Positions 1 to 6,765 of a DNA stretch of 28,582 nt are shown in pieces. Origin of the DNA: JAGOSA01 sp043718505 (GTDB taxonomy: Bacteria; Patescibacteriota; Minisyncoccia; Phycocordibacterales; UBA9973); assembly GCA_043718505.1 (NCBI GenBank), contig JAYSVN010000002.1, positions 1-28,582 on the forward strand. The letters run 5' to 3'. The translations under genes and the position numbers were made by a program. Below the pieces are notes generated by a model. The model worked only from the letters and a program-made list of their open reading frames with translations, had not been told where the DNA came from and made no database searches. Positions within the stretch are counted from its first letter, which is position 1. Each line of letters begins with the position of its first letter.

Positions 1-498
1 GTTAAAACATCAGAAACTTTGCCGCCCGGTTACAAATTCCTCATCGTCACAGCCTATCGCCCGATTTGGATGCAAAAAATACTTTGGAGAAATCGGCTAA
101 TTCAAATGGCTAAAAAATTTCCTTTCAAAATGATTTTTCACCATAGACAATGGAAAAAACTAGCGTCGCAGTATACGTCACCACCTGGCGGCTCATCGCA
201 TCAATGCGGTGCAGCTGTTGACCTAACCATTCTTGATTCAGAGGGCAAGAGACTGGATATGGGAACTTCTTTTACTGATTTTGGTGCAGTCGTTAATACT
301 CATTCTGACCTTGCCACTACAGAACAAAAGAAAAATCGCACCATGCTCTATGACACGATGACAAAAGCTGGTTTTGCAAACTATCCTCTTGAGTGGTGGC
401 ATTATTCATATGGAGACAGAATGTGGGCGGCGTATACAAGGCGGACAGAGTGTATGTACGGACGACTTGAATCAAATTTTAATATAATTAATTCATGA
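1..498 (+). CDS. VanX-type D-Ala-D-Ala dipeptidase/carboxypeptidase, 5' truncated
   Basis: Likely zinc D-alanyl-D-alanine dipeptidase (VanX/DdpX, peptidase M15 family) acting on peptidoglycan stems or D-Ala-D-Ala. The frame is open from base 1, so the gene starts outside the window and a TTG at 19 is not a convincing start. Counting from position 19, an AYRP segment (Arg14) matches the VanX catalytic arginine region. SSHQCGAAVD holds the zinc ligands His61 and Asp68. EWWHY near the C-terminus supplies the catalytic Glu125 and third ligand His128, so all the hallmark residues seen here are intact. No signal peptide can be judged because the N-terminus is missing. The stop overlaps the next start by 4 bp (ATGA), suggesting translational coupling with the DUF5672 gene. 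VanX and VanY are hard to separate from a fragment; EWWH favours the VanX branch. Confidence 0.85.
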   Translation, partial: VKTSETLPPGYKFLIVTAYRPIWMQKILWRNRLIQMAKKFPFKMIFHHRQWKKLASQYTSPPGGSSHQCGAAVDLTILDSEGKRLDMGTSFTDFGAVVNTHSDLATTEQKKNRTMLYDTMTKAGFANYPLEWWHYSYGDRMWAAYTRRTECMYGRLESNFNIINS

Positions 499-1559
499 AA
501 AAACATTTGCCAAATGTTACTTTAATCGGTATCGACTGTACTCATATTGACCGGTTAATGATGGCAGCCGATATTTCGACTGAAGAGATTTCTTTTGGCT
601 CAGTTAAATTGCTGACTTCGCAAGAGAGTAATGATCCGAGAGTAATTAAAATTCCGCATATTAGTTCAGTGGAATTCTATTCAGATTTTATTATCAAAGA
701 TCTTCATAAGTATATCGATACGGAATTTGCTCTCGTTTTTCAGGCTGATGGCTTTATCCTCAATCCATCAGCTTGGTCTGATTCTTTTCTAGCGTATGAC
801 TACATTGGTGCGCCATGGTATCACCTGGGTGATCTCCGGGTCGGTAATGGTGGTTTTAGCCTGAGAAGCAAGAAGCTTATTGACTGGCTAGCTGTTAATT
901 ACAAAAAAATTAGAGTCAAGATTAATCCGGAAGATGTTTTCATATCAAAATTTGCCAGGTTATATCTTGAGCAAGCCGGCATGGTATTTGCACCTGAAAG
1001 CGTGGCCTCACAATTTAGTTTTGAAGGAAATGAAAGAGGAGTCTTTTGGAATGGGCAATTTGGATTCCATGGTATCAACTATACAGATATTTCAGCTTGG
1101 TTATTGAAACATCCGGAATATAAAAGCAAACTTGTTTTTAAACACGATGACTACACCACACTTATGAAGAATTATCCTATATTTGACGGTACTTTTCATA
1201 CTTTCAGATTAAGAAAATATGATATGAAAAGTTTCAGTGCTCTTTCGAAAGGTAAAAAAAATTACGAAGCCAGAATGACAAAAACCAAGTATGATAATTT
1301 TAGTGAAGTTAAAGTTGGTCATACTGCAATATTTAAACGCTCCGGAGTACATCTCGAAGATGTTCCCGTGCCGGCTTTTGAGAAACAAATTACCAAGATT
1401 GAACATTTTAATTCTTTCGAAGAATTGCGCAAGCATTACCATAATATGTACGTCACAGTGCCAATAAAGGAAGTTCCAAAATGGAAACGCCATTTTATAA
1501 AAATACTAGGTGATTCAGCATATCCAAAAGATAGAGAATATAGTATTTTTTGGTTTTAA
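495..1559 (+). CDS. DUF5672 family protein (glycosyltransferase-like)
   Basis: Residues about 5-195 resemble DUF5672, a family usually found in glycan biosynthesis loci and thought to be glycosyltransferase-related. Visible motifs are an FQADGF segment around residues 82-87 (a likely DXD-type metal/nucleotide-sugar site), the YDYIGAPW segment at 101-108, VGNGGFSLR at 116-124 and PEDV at 145-148. There is no signal peptide or membrane segment, so it is probably cytoplasmic. The last third (about 225-354) is rich in Lys, Phe and Tyr and I do not recognise it; it may be a lineage-specific extension. The gene overlaps the upstream peptidase by 4 bp and is probably co-transcribed with it. Acceptor and donor sugars are unknown. 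Confidence 0.75.
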   Translation: MKKHLPNVTLIGIDCTHIDRLMMAADISTEEISFGSVKLLTSQESNDPRVIKIPHISSVEFYSDFIIKDLHKYIDTEFALVFQADGFILNPSAWSDSFLAYDYIGAPWYHLGDLRVGNGGFSLRSKKLIDWLAVNYKKIRVKINPEDVFISKFARLYLEQAGMVFAPESVASQFSFEGNERGVFWNGQFGFHGINYTDISAWLLKHPEYKSKLVFKHDDYTTLMKNYPIFDGTFHTFRLRKYDMKSFSALSKGKKNYEARMTKTKYDNFSEVKVGHTAIFKRSGVHLEDVPVPAFEKQITKIEHFNSFEELRKHYHNMYVTVPIKEVPKWKRHFIKILGDSAYPKDREYSIFWF

Positions 1560-1569
1560 TATATTGCTA

Positions 1570-1575
1570 TATAAT
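1570..1575 (+). promoter_or_regulatory. Candidate -10 element upstream of VOC gene
   Basis: TATAAT lies 65 nt upstream of the VOC start, just after the DUF5672 stop, in an AT-rich gap. A T-rich TTTTTG at 1547-1552 sits 17 bp upstream as a weak -35. This is motif matching only. Confidence 0.4.
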
Positions 1576-1640
1576 ATGGATGAAGTCAGAATCATTAGTC
1601 ATATATAAAATAGGTAAATTATTAAATAAAAAATAAACAT

Positions 1641-2147
1641 ATGCAAAAACAAAAAGTCACTCCATTTCTCTGGTTTGATAAAAATGCCGAAGAGGCCATG
1701 AATTTTTATATCTCTGTTTTCGGCGAACGCGGCGCTGGGAAAATCATCAGTATCAAGCGCTATCCGGAAGGTATTACCGAAGGTCCGATGGCTGGCATGG
1801 GGGGCAAAGTGCTGACTGCCGTGTTTGAACTTTTTGGCCAAAGATTTATGGCACTTGATGGTGGTCCGGTTTTTAAACCAACTGCAGCTACATCTTTGCT
1901 TGTTGAATGTACTGACCAGGCGGAAGTAGATGAATATTGGAATAAATTAATTGAGGGAGGAGATCCTGCCATGCAGCAATGCGGCTGGGTTCAGGACAAG
2001 TTTGGTTTTTCCTGGCAAATTATTCCGGAAGCTCTACCAAGACTCATGAGTGATCCTGACAAAGCCAAAGCAGATCGTGTTCTGCAGGCCATGATGCAAA
2101 TGAAAAAAATAGATGTGGCAAAACTCGAAGAGGCGTATAATAGATAG
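1641..2147 (+). CDS. VOC superfamily protein (PhnB / 3-dmu-9_3-mt type)
   Basis: A 168-aa cytoplasmic protein of the vicinal-oxygen-chelate fold, in the PhnB-like group named after 3-demethylubiquinone-9 3-methyltransferase. The typical opening is visible: TPFLWFDKNAEEAMNFYISVF at residues 7-27, followed by GKVLTAVFELFGQRFMALDGGP in the middle. The second half has the paired betaalphabetabetabeta module ending DKFGFSWQIIPEALPRLM, which is characteristic of the family. These proteins often act as dimers and are related to glyoxalases and antibiotic-resistance proteins, but the substrate cannot be read from sequence. It is transcribed alone or with the following small membrane-protein gene. The start is chosen because the family normally begins a few residues before the PFLWF segment. 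Confidence 0.85.
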   Translation: MQKQKVTPFLWFDKNAEEAMNFYISVFGERGAGKIISIKRYPEGITEGPMAGMGGKVLTAVFELFGQRFMALDGGPVFKPTAATSLLVECTDQAEVDEYWNKLIEGGDPAMQQCGWVQDKFGFSWQIIPEALPRLMSDPDKAKADRVLQAMMQMKKIDVAKLEEAYNR

Positions 2148-2216
2148 AGACGAGTAAAAAGACGAGCATAAAGAATAGAGTCGTACGCTTATCCGCTAAC
2201 ACACTACATAATATAT

Positions 2217-2558
2217 ATGGTATTTATCATTGGACTACTACTAGGTGGCGTTATGGTTGTTTTCCTTCTGCAGAATTTTGAACCAGTAACTGTGGCCTTC
2301 TTGGGCTGGCAATTTGAAGCCAGTCTGGCCCTGTTTCTACTCTTGGCAATCGTCGGAGGAATGCTGGTGAGCGCGCTTATGTCGATTCCGGAAATTATTA
2401 GTAAGAATTTCAGACTGTCAAAACTTGCCAAGCACAACAGGCGATTGTCTGATGAACTTGATGCTCATAAGCAAAAACTGGTTGAAACAGAAATCAAACT
2501 CGCCGAAAAGCCGACAATTATTAAAGAAGAAACCACAATTATTGAAGAAAGAATGTAA
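2217..2558 (+). CDS. LapA-domain (DUF1049-like) small membrane protein
   Basis: A 113-aa inner-membrane protein with two hydrophobic helices, at about residues 2-18 and 34-56, separated by the short QNFEPVTVAFLGWQF stretch. That layout and the QN..PV....G motif are typical of the LapA / lipopolysaccharide-assembly-protein-A domain. After the second helix a charged segment of about 50 residues (KLAKHNRRLSDELDAHKQKL) is probably a short cytoplasmic coiled coil. In LPS-less bacteria the domain occurs without a known role, so no LPS function should be assumed. The start is preceded by an AT-rich TACATAATATAT stretch with no Shine-Dalgarno sequence, and the mRNA may be leaderless. Confidence 0.75.
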   Translation: MVFIIGLLLGGVMVVFLLQNFEPVTVAFLGWQFEASLALFLLLAIVGGMLVSALMSIPEIISKNFRLSKLAKHNRRLSDELDAHKQKLVETEIKLAEKPTIIKEETTIIEERM

Positions 2559-2614
2559 GCCAAAAACTACTATGGTATATTGTATTTGTATTAGTAATTA
2601 AGATTTTCTGCACT

Positions 2615-3298
2615 ATGAATTCCAAAACCTCAACATTTATAACTATTCTCATCATCGCTGTCGTCGTCGGCATGGGTGTTTTCTTTGTCGTTTCAAGTAA
2701 GTCACCAAAGGTTAAGCCAAATCCAGTGCCGCCAGTCAGTCAGAATCAAACGCCGACCGAACCCCCAAAGCCGCCGGTTGTGCAAACAAAGACATATACT
2801 GATGTTGCCAAAACTTTTTCCTTTAGCTATCCGACAACTTTGACTGCTGCAGATGGCGATGCAAAAAAACCCTGGAGATCAAATTCTCAAGTTTCCGGTA
2901 AACAATTGGCTTCCGTAATAATTCCCGGGACAACTCAGCCTTTAACTAATCTTTCCGAAGCTACATTTACCGTCGGTATGAGCACAGACGCCAAAGCAAT
3001 TCAAACTTGCTCCACTCCGGTGAACGGGGAAGTGGCGAGAGGACAAATGACTATCGGAGGAGTGTTGTATAAGAAATTTAACATTACCAGTGGAGCTGCC
3101 GGGAACTTATACGATACGACAAGTTACCGTACTCTCAAAACTACAGGAAATAATAAGCAGTGCTATGCAATTGAATATACAATTCATTCGACCAATATAG
3201 GCAATTACACTCCTGATCAGGGTATAAAAGGATTCAATATCGAAGTGATTACCAAAACGCTTGAAGATATGGCTCAGAGCTTTTCTTTTACGTCTTAA
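2615..3298 (+). CDS. Membrane-anchored extracytoplasmic protein, unknown function
   Basis: I do not recognise a named family. The 227-aa product has an N-terminal membrane anchor (about residues 8-27, no lipobox Cys), a Pro-rich linker (about 33-55) and an extracytoplasmic domain (about 60-227). The domain opens with YTDVAKTFSFSYPTTL, a pattern seen in PsbP-like or bacterial lipoprotein beta-domains. Two Cys (in QTCST and KQCYA) could form a disulfide outside the cell. It lies between the LapA-like and VanW genes on the same strand and has the same anchor, Pro linker and domain plan as the VanW protein that follows. Both are therefore probably surface-exposed envelope proteins. Confidence 0.7.
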   Translation: MNSKTSTFITILIIAVVVGMGVFFVVSSKSPKVKPNPVPPVSQNQTPTEPPKPPVVQTKTYTDVAKTFSFSYPTTLTAADGDAKKPWRSNSQVSGKQLASVIIPGTTQPLTNLSEATFTVGMSTDAKAIQTCSTPVNGEVARGQMTIGGVLYKKFNITSGAAGNLYDTTSYRTLKTTGNNKQCYAIEYTIHSTNIGNYTPDQGIKGFNIEVITKTLEDMAQSFSFTS

Positions 3299-3325
3299 TA
3301 AGGGCGATGTAATTTTGACTGTTGA

Positions 3326-4318
3326 ATGAATAAAAATAATAAAAACATTTTTATCGTATTTATTTGTATTTTAACCGTTGCTTTGGTGGCGGTTTTTTTT
3401 CTTACCCGAACTGAGGCAACATTGCCGCCGGCAGTTATTGTTGCTACTCCACCACCTGCGCCGCTTCCGCCACCCCCTCCACCGCCTGATCCTGTGCTTA
3501 TAGGCAAAGCAACAACAAGCTTCAAAGGTAGCTCAGCCGGCCGCAAGCACAATATTGTTTTATCTTCCGGAGAATTAAACGGCTCAATTATTCTGCCAGG
3601 CCAGGAGTTTTCTTTTAACGATACACTCGGTGAAGAAACAGAAGAAGATGGCTATGTTGTTGCAGGAGTGCTTGTAGACGGCAAAAAAGTTGACGGCATA
3701 GGCGGCGGTACCTGTCAGGTTTCAACAACAATTTTCCGAGCCGCACTCAATGCCGGTTTGCCTATTACAAAACGTATCGGACATAGTCGCGTCGTCGGCT
3801 ACTATGGTCCCGGTCTCGATGCCACAGTTGCCAGTCCTTATGTTGATCTGGTATTCATGAACGATACTGGATATGAAATTGAAGTGCGTAGCAAGATAGT
3901 TGAAGATACTGTTACATTTGAACTCTATGGTGTCAGCGACGGACGAACTTCAACTCTTTCAAAAGTCGATATAAGTAAACGCGTACCTGCACCTGAGCCG
4001 AAATATGAGCCTTCTCCATTATATATAGAAGGAAAGACTATTTGCACCGAAGAGCCGGAAGGTGGTATGACGACGCGTGTTACCTATACTGTTACCCTTG
4101 CTGACAGCACAATACGCGAAAAAATTTTCAAAACTATTTATTATCCTGTCGAAGGTACATGTTTTATCGGAACGAAACCAGCGCCACCACCAGCACCTCC
4201 GACACCATCTACACCACCACCTTACAAAGGAACCTTAGACTCACTTCCACCACCAACGCCTCCAATGTCTCCAACACCAACAGCCACATCAGCTCAAACG
4301 CCTGCGCCAGCGAATTAG
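3326..4318 (+). CDS. VanW-domain membrane-anchored protein with proline-rich linkers
   Basis: The 330-aa product has a membrane anchor at about 7-26, a strongly Pro-rich linker at about 34-55 and a VanW-like domain at about 61-200. Domain hallmarks are PGQEFSFN at 91-98, the GGGTCQVST segment at 126-134 and the HSRVVGYYGPGLDATV stretch near 153-168. A region of about 80 residues (200-280) follows, then a Pro/Thr/Ser tail at about 282-330 that may span or bind the cell wall. VanW is named from vancomycin-resistance clusters but its biochemical role is not established; it is often linked to peptidoglycan. The nearby VanX-type peptidase and downstream PBP2 fit an envelope role. Both Pro-rich linkers are built on repetitive CCN/CCA codons. 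Confidence 0.88.
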   Translation: MNKNNKNIFIVFICILTVALVAVFFLTRTEATLPPAVIVATPPPAPLPPPPPPPDPVLIGKATTSFKGSSAGRKHNIVLSSGELNGSIILPGQEFSFNDTLGEETEEDGYVVAGVLVDGKKVDGIGGGTCQVSTTIFRAALNAGLPITKRIGHSRVVGYYGPGLDATVASPYVDLVFMNDTGYEIEVRSKIVEDTVTFELYGVSDGRTSTLSKVDISKRVPAPEPKYEPSPLYIEGKTICTEEPEGGMTTRVTYTVTLADSTIREKIFKTIYYPVEGTCFIGTKPAPPPAPPTPSTPPPYKGTLDSLPPPTPPMSPTPTATSAQTPAPAN

Positions 4319-4356
4319 TTACAATTTGCTGTTGTGGATTACACCCCTAAACATAT

Positions 4357-4371
4357 TGTTATAATACTCTC
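4357..4371 (+). promoter_or_regulatory. Extended -10 promoter, leaderless start of DUF2238 gene
   Basis: TG-T-TATAAT (TG at 4357-4358, TATAAT at 4360-4365) is followed by exactly 6 nt and then the ATG at 4372. This places the expected transcription start at or next to the first codon. No convincing -35 is present, as is common for extended -10 promoters. Confidence 0.6.
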
Positions 4372-5070
4372 ATGAAAAAATATCATGTCTTTCTCATCGT
4401 CGCTTTTGTGGCAGTTTGGATTTGGGCAGCGATTAAGCCGGTATTTCCCCATGACTGGCTTTTGGAAAATTATTTAGTTTTCCTCTTTGTGCCGATTATT
4501 CTTCTCATTGGTCATTACTTTAAGCTTTCAAAAGTTTCCTACACACTCCTCACGCTCTTTTTGATCCTTCATGTCATAGGCTCACACTATACATATTCAG
4601 AAGTGCCTTTTGGCTTCAAGTTGCAGGAATGGTTTGGAGGCGAGCGTAATATGTATGATCGCATTGTCCATTTCGCTTCGGGCTTTCTGCTTTTCTATCC
4701 TATTCGCGAAATGTTCATGCGTCTGGCCAAAGTCAAAGGTTTCTGGTCATACCTTTTGCCCATAGATCTCCTCGGTTCGTTTTCGGCAATTTATGAAATT
4801 ATTGAATGGCAAGCTGCCAAGAATGTTGATCCTGCCGCCGGTCTGGCATTTTTGGGTAGTCAGGGTGACATTTGGGATGCTCAAAAAGATATGGTACTGG
4901 CACTGCTCGGCGCTGCCATAGCGGCATTAATTGTTTTTCTCATTAACATGTCATACAAAAGAGATTTCTGGAAGGATATGAAGGAAAGCTTCAGGCGCCC
5001 AAAAGGGGATCATGAACTTGGTGAAGTTGAGCTCCAAAGAATGATCCAAGAAGGCCGCGACGGAAAGTAA
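4372..5070 (+). CDS. DUF2238 / YjdF-like integral membrane protein
   Basis: A 232-aa polytopic membrane protein with about six hydrophobic segments (roughly residues 5-21, 34-48, 55-68, 90-108, 125-143, 170-190). The family signature is clear in GERNMYDRIVHFASGFLLFYP (about 90-110) and in SAIYEIIEW with the downstream GDIWDAQKDM (about 165-175). The buried charged residues in these motifs suggest a conserved functional site, but no activity is established for YjdF/DUF2238. The C-terminal 35 residues are charged and probably cytoplasmic. The gene follows the VanW gene by about 50 bp yet has its own extended -10 promoter at the start codon, so it is probably an independent leaderless transcript. 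Confidence 0.85.
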   Translation: MKKYHVFLIVAFVAVWIWAAIKPVFPHDWLLENYLVFLFVPIILLIGHYFKLSKVSYTLLTLFLILHVIGSHYTYSEVPFGFKLQEWFGGERNMYDRIVHFASGFLLFYPIREMFMRLAKVKGFWSYLLPIDLLGSFSAIYEIIEWQAAKNVDPAAGLAFLGSQGDIWDAQKDMVLALLGAAIAALIVFLINMSYKRDFWKDMKESFRRPKGDHELGEVELQRMIQEGRDGK

Positions 5071-5135
5071 TATCTAAAAAAGCCATATTTTACTGCGTAT
5101 TCCACTGTTTTCCTGCATACTTGTTGACATGCCTA

Positions 5136-5199
5136 TGATATTATAGACGTAATGAAACTAAGTCTTTCCAAGACTATTTTAGACATTGATTAAAAATCC
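5136..5199 (+). promoter_or_regulatory. Candidate promoter and short leader of the mannose cluster
   Basis: TG-A-TATTAT (TG at 5136-5137, box at 5139-5144) is an extended -10. It predicts transcription from about 5151 and a leader of about 50 nt before the cupin gene. The leader holds a perfect 6-bp inverted repeat with a 3-nt loop (AGTCTT/AAGACT, 5161-5175) and a 13-codon open frame, 5152-5193. A TTGACA at 5124 is too close to be this promoter's -35. Confidence 0.45.
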
Positions 5200-5589
5200 A
5201 TGATCATGCCGGAAAATAAAGATACAATTCTCACATCAATTACCGTCCCAAAACCTTGGGGTAATTATATCGAATTCACCAGAAACACTCCTTCGACTGT
5301 CAAAATTTTAAATGTTGATCCGGGGCAGGCAATTAGTCTTCAAAAACACAAAGAGCGTGAGGAATTTTGGCTGGTCATTTCCGGTAACGGCACAATTACT
5401 ATCGGCGAAGAAAGACTCGAAACTATACCGCACCACGAATATCATATAAAAAAAGAAGTTTTACATCGCATTGAAGCCGGCAGCGAAAGACTGGTTATTT
5501 TAGAAATTGCTCTCGGTCATGCCGATGAAAATGAAATAGTCAGAATTGAAGATAACTATGGCAGAAGTGAACCACAAATGAACCTATGA
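5200..5589 (+). CDS. Cupin, type II phosphomannose isomerase-like (ManC C-terminal type)
   Basis: A 129-aa single-domain cupin resembling the C-terminal isomerase domain of bifunctional ManC/AlgA enzymes, which interconverts mannose-6-phosphate and fructose-6-phosphate. Evidence is the KPWGNYIEF opening (18-26), the SLQKHKEREEFW metal site (Gln48, His50, Glu55), SGNGTITIGEE and a second histidine (His89) before the RIEAGSERLVILEIALG closing strands. No guanylyltransferase domain precedes it, so it cannot make GDP-mannose by itself. An ATG at 5206 is an equally good start. The stop overlaps the GH130 start by 4 bp, tying it to mannoside phosphorolysis. Isomerase activity is inferred from family and context; many stand-alone cupins of this type are untested. 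Confidence 0.8.
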   Translation: MIMPENKDTILTSITVPKPWGNYIEFTRNTPSTVKILNVDPGQAISLQKHKEREEFWLVISGNGTITIGEERLETIPHHEYHIKKEVLHRIEAGSERLVILEIALGHADENEIVRIEDNYGRSEPQMNL

Positions 5590-6713
5590 GTTTAATGGCC
5601 TGGGATATTTTTTATTACGCTGTTCTTATCGCCATTCCCGCCTTTTTTCTTTGGATTGTCTGGCTCTTTGTTAAGTATTACTTACTGGCCAATCAAAAAG
5701 TTAAAGACGAGAAGGGAAAGTTCATGCGCCATTGTGATAATCCGATTCTCTTACCAAGAATGGGTCAGCATTGGGAAACACACGGCACATTTAATCCGGC
5801 GGTCTACAAAGACAGAGCCGGTGTCGTACACTTATTGTATAGAGCCATCGGCAGCGATGGTGTTTCGCGTGTCGGCTATGCTTCAAGTCGTGACGGAGTT
5901 CATTTTGAAAATCAACTTTCATATCCGGTTTTTGCTATGCAAAATCCAAGACCAATCGGACGCCCAGGTGAACTCTACGATCCAAAACTATATCCGTCCG
6001 GCGGAAGCTGGTTCGGTGTTGAAGATCCACGTGCTGTTGAAATAGATGATCGTCTCTACCTTACATTTTCAGTTTTCGGCGGTTGGGATTATGTGCGCAT
6101 GGGCATATCGTCTATTAGCGTAGCAGATCTTTTGGCTCAGAAGTGGAATTGGACTAAGCCAAAATTAATTTCACCCGAAGGTCAAATTCATAAGAACTGG
6201 GTACTTTTTCCTGAGAAAATTAATGGCAAGTACGCCATTATCTGCAGCATTAATCCTGATATAGAAATTATTTATGCTGATAATTTCCAGGAACTCGAAA
6301 ACGGACTCGTTAAGCCCCGTCCGTGGGCACCAAGGCCTGCACCAAATAGCGGCTGGGATACTTGGGTACGCGGGGCAGGCGCACCGCCAATTAAGACTAA
6401 AAAAGGCTGGTTGCTTCTCTATCACGCTACAAACAAAGACAATCCGCACATATATCGTGTTGGTGTGCTTTTGCTTGATCTCAAAAATCCGGAAAAAATA
6501 ATCGGACGTTCAGGCGATGATTTTCTGGCATCAGAAGAATGGTACGAAAATGACAGCAAGCCGGGAATTGTGTATGCCTGCGGCTGCGTAATCAAAGATG
6601 AAAAATTAATTGTGTACTACGGAGGCGGAGATAAATATGTTTGTGTCGCGGAAATGGCGCTCAAAGATATTTTCAAAAAAGTCTTGCACAGAAAAGTGAT
6701 TGCGCAGAATTAA
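5586..6713 (+). CDS. Membrane-anchored GH130 family mannoside phosphorylase/hydrolase
   Basis: A 375-aa GH130 five-bladed beta-propeller enzyme fused to an N-terminal membrane helix (about residues 9-34). The family acts on beta-mannosides, usually by phosphorolysis to mannose-1-phosphate. GH130 features are DNPILLP (51-57), THGTFNPAV (65-73), VHLLYRAI, VGYASSRDG (97-104), the GVEDPR motif (144-149) expected to carry the acid/base Asp147, FPEKINGKYAI (208-218), and a C-terminal YYGGGD segment. Most GH130 proteins are soluble, so the anchor is unusual; a Lys pair after the helix suggests the catalytic domain may be cytoplasmic. After FPEKINGKY the sequence reads IICSINP where many relatives have a His-Arg pair, which may affect phosphate or substrate binding. 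It is translationally coupled to the cupin gene. Confidence 0.88.
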   Translation: MSLMAWDIFYYAVLIAIPAFFLWIVWLFVKYYLLANQKVKDEKGKFMRHCDNPILLPRMGQHWETHGTFNPAVYKDRAGVVHLLYRAIGSDGVSRVGYASSRDGVHFENQLSYPVFAMQNPRPIGRPGELYDPKLYPSGGSWFGVEDPRAVEIDDRLYLTFSVFGGWDYVRMGISSISVADLLAQKWNWTKPKLISPEGQIHKNWVLFPEKINGKYAIICSINPDIEIIYADNFQELENGLVKPRPWAPRPAPNSGWDTWVRGAGAPPIKTKKGWLLLYHATNKDNPHIYRVGVLLLDLKNPEKIIGRSGDDFLASEEWYENDSKPGIVYACGCVIKDEKLIVYYGGGDKYVCVAEMALKDIFKKVLHRKVIAQN

Positions 6714-6765
6714 ATTGAAGGTACACTGTATTAAGTTACGTTAAATAAAAAATAAAATTAAAATC

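Noticed and set aside
1599..1841. 80-codon minus-strand frame near the VOC gene
   Set aside because: It is antisense to a clear VOC-family gene and has no family features.
3427..3495. GC-rich CCN repeats as a possible satellite repeat
   Set aside because: They encode the Pro-rich linker of the VanW protein; the repeat nature follows from codon use.
4159..4350. 63-codon Thr-rich plus-strand frame
   Set aside because: It is an alternate reading of the Pro/Thr-coding repeat tail of the VanW gene.
5124..5146. TTGACA at 5124-5129 as -35 of the mannose cluster
   Set aside because: Spacers to the visible -10-like hexamers are only 9-11 bp; at 17 bp there is no -10. The extended -10 at 5136-5144 is preferred without this -35.
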